This document shows, in pieces, positions 63,363 to 64,000 of a DNA stretch of 64,000 nucleotides (the first letter of the stretch is position 1; each line of letters starts with the position of its first letter). Origin of the DNA: Bordetella bronchialis (lineage in GTDB: Bacteria; Pseudomonadota; Gammaproteobacteria; Burkholderiales; Burkholderiaceae_B); NCBI RefSeq assembly GCF_001676705.1, contig NZ_CP016170.1, positions 3,534,001 through 3,598,000 on the forward strand. Direction: 5' to 3'. Made by a program: the position numbers and the translations under genes. The notes under the pieces were generated by a model. It was not told the DNA's origin, did no database searches, and worked only from the letters and a program-made list of their open reading frames with translations.

Positions 63363-64000
63363 TCACGACGCCGTGCTCGCCAGCTCGACCACGAAATCGA
63401 GAAATGCCCGGGTTTTGGCCGGCAGGTGATGCCGCGACGGATAGTAGGCATAGAACGGATACCTCTCTTCCATCCAGTCGGGAAAGAGATTGACCAGACG
63501 CCCGTCGGCAATCAGGTGTTCCGCACCCAGCAGCAGCATCTGGGCAATCCCGGAACCCGCCAGGCAGGCATTGAACAGGGCGTTGGGGTCGTTGACCGTC
63601 AATCGCCCGCGAACGTCGACCGCGATGCGCTTGCGCCCGCGATGGAACTCCCAGATAAAGGGCTTGCCGGTTTCGGGATTGCGGAACTCCAGGCAGCGGT
63701 GCTTCCGGTTCTGCAGGTCCTCGGGCTTCGCAGGACGTCCCCGACGCGCGATGTACTCCGGCGAGGCGACCGTTACGACACGGGTATCGAATAGTTTGCG
63801 CGCGATCAAGGTCGACGCCTTGGGATTGCCGAAGCGCAAAGCCAGGTCGAAACCCTCCATGACGAGATCGCCCAGGTTATCCCGGGCGATGAATTCGATC
63901 TCCAGGCCGGGGTGCGCGTCCAGGAAGTCGTCAAGCCGCCTTCCCAGGATGATCCGGTAGAACACAGGGTCGATATTTATCCTGAGCTTCCCCTGCACCG
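63363..64000 (-). CDS. LysR family transcriptional regulator, truncated by window edge
   Basis: The 212 visible residues are the effector-binding domain (KLRINIDPVFYRIILGRRLDDFLDAHPG ... LVMEGFDLALRFGNPKAST ... VNDPNALFNACLAGSGIAQMLLLGAEHLIADGRLV). The HTH lies beyond the right edge. It is in the same LTTR subgroup as the gene at 37441, with many matching segments. Convergent with the chemoreceptor gene, 18 bp apart. Confidence 0.9.
   Translation of the reverse strand, partial: VQGKLRINIDPVFYRIILGRRLDDFLDAHPGLEIEFIARDNLGDLVMEGFDLALRFGNPKASTLIARKLFDTRVVTVASPEYIARRGRPAKPEDLQNRKHRCLEFRNPETGKPFIWEFHRGRKRIAVDVRGRLTVNDPNALFNACLAGSGIAQMLLLGAEHLIADGRLVNLFPDWMEERYPFYAYYPSRHHLPAKTRAFLDFVVELASTAS

Overview
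The window is about 66% GC and densely coded on both strands. Two Bug/TctC-type solute receptors, a very large supply of LysR, TetR and short-chain dehydrogenase (SDR) genes, and a tartrate/D-malate dehydrogenase module point to a Burkholderiales genome, most likely Alcaligenaceae (Bordetella/Achromobacter type). This is inferred from gene content and style; no rRNA or marker gene is present. I saw no tRNA, rRNA, CRISPR array, insertion sequence or phage gene.

Layout. 1-6.8 kb: the end of an enolase-superfamily enzyme, a LysR regulator, a one-chain molybdopterin oxidoreductase fused to a flavin/2Fe-2S reductase, and a short-chain fatty-acid transporter gene (atoE-like) broken by an in-frame TAG. 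6.9-14.6 kb: a six-gene ABC import operon in the order of the rhizobial glycerol operon glpSTPQUV, with a divergent MocR regulator. 14.6-26.8 kb: a Bug receptor, a DUF4232 protein, three MFS exporters (one with a NimR-like partner, one carrying a pentapeptide repeat), Tag glycosylase, an esterase/perhydrolase, msrB-msrA and two LysR genes. 26.9-42.9 kb: redox and detoxification cassettes, mostly an enzyme next to or divergent from its own regulator (aldo/keto reductase, SDR/TetR, ArsR/SRPBCC, SDR/AraC, glycosyltransferase/TetR, SDR/LysR), plus a decayed patch at 40.2-41.1 kb holding fragments of three genes. 42.9-56.8 kb: more such cassettes (O-methyltransferase/TetR, a TetR-csaA neighbourhood, MocR, HIBADH-family reductase/TetR, dmlA/dmlR-like, GlxA-like/SDR/MFS, TetR/NmrA), many with clear palindromic operators.

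56.9-63.3 kb is the most interesting part. A minus-strand operon encodes a bufferin-like peptide (bufA1, DUF2282), its MNIO/DUF692 modifying enzyme (bufB), partner BufC (DUF2063), a DoxX protein, an NrsF-type anti-sigma paralogue without any cysteine, an ECF sigma factor, and a second NrsF that keeps the conserved cysteines. In front of bufA1 is a GTAACC-N16-CGTATT promoter. A second element, GTAACC-N16-CGAACT, faces the other way toward a chemotaxis receptor gene. This suggests a metal/redox-responsive sigma regulon that joins a copper-binding ribosomal peptide with a chemoreceptor, under two anti-sigma proteins of which one may be unable to sense. The right edge cuts a LysR gene.
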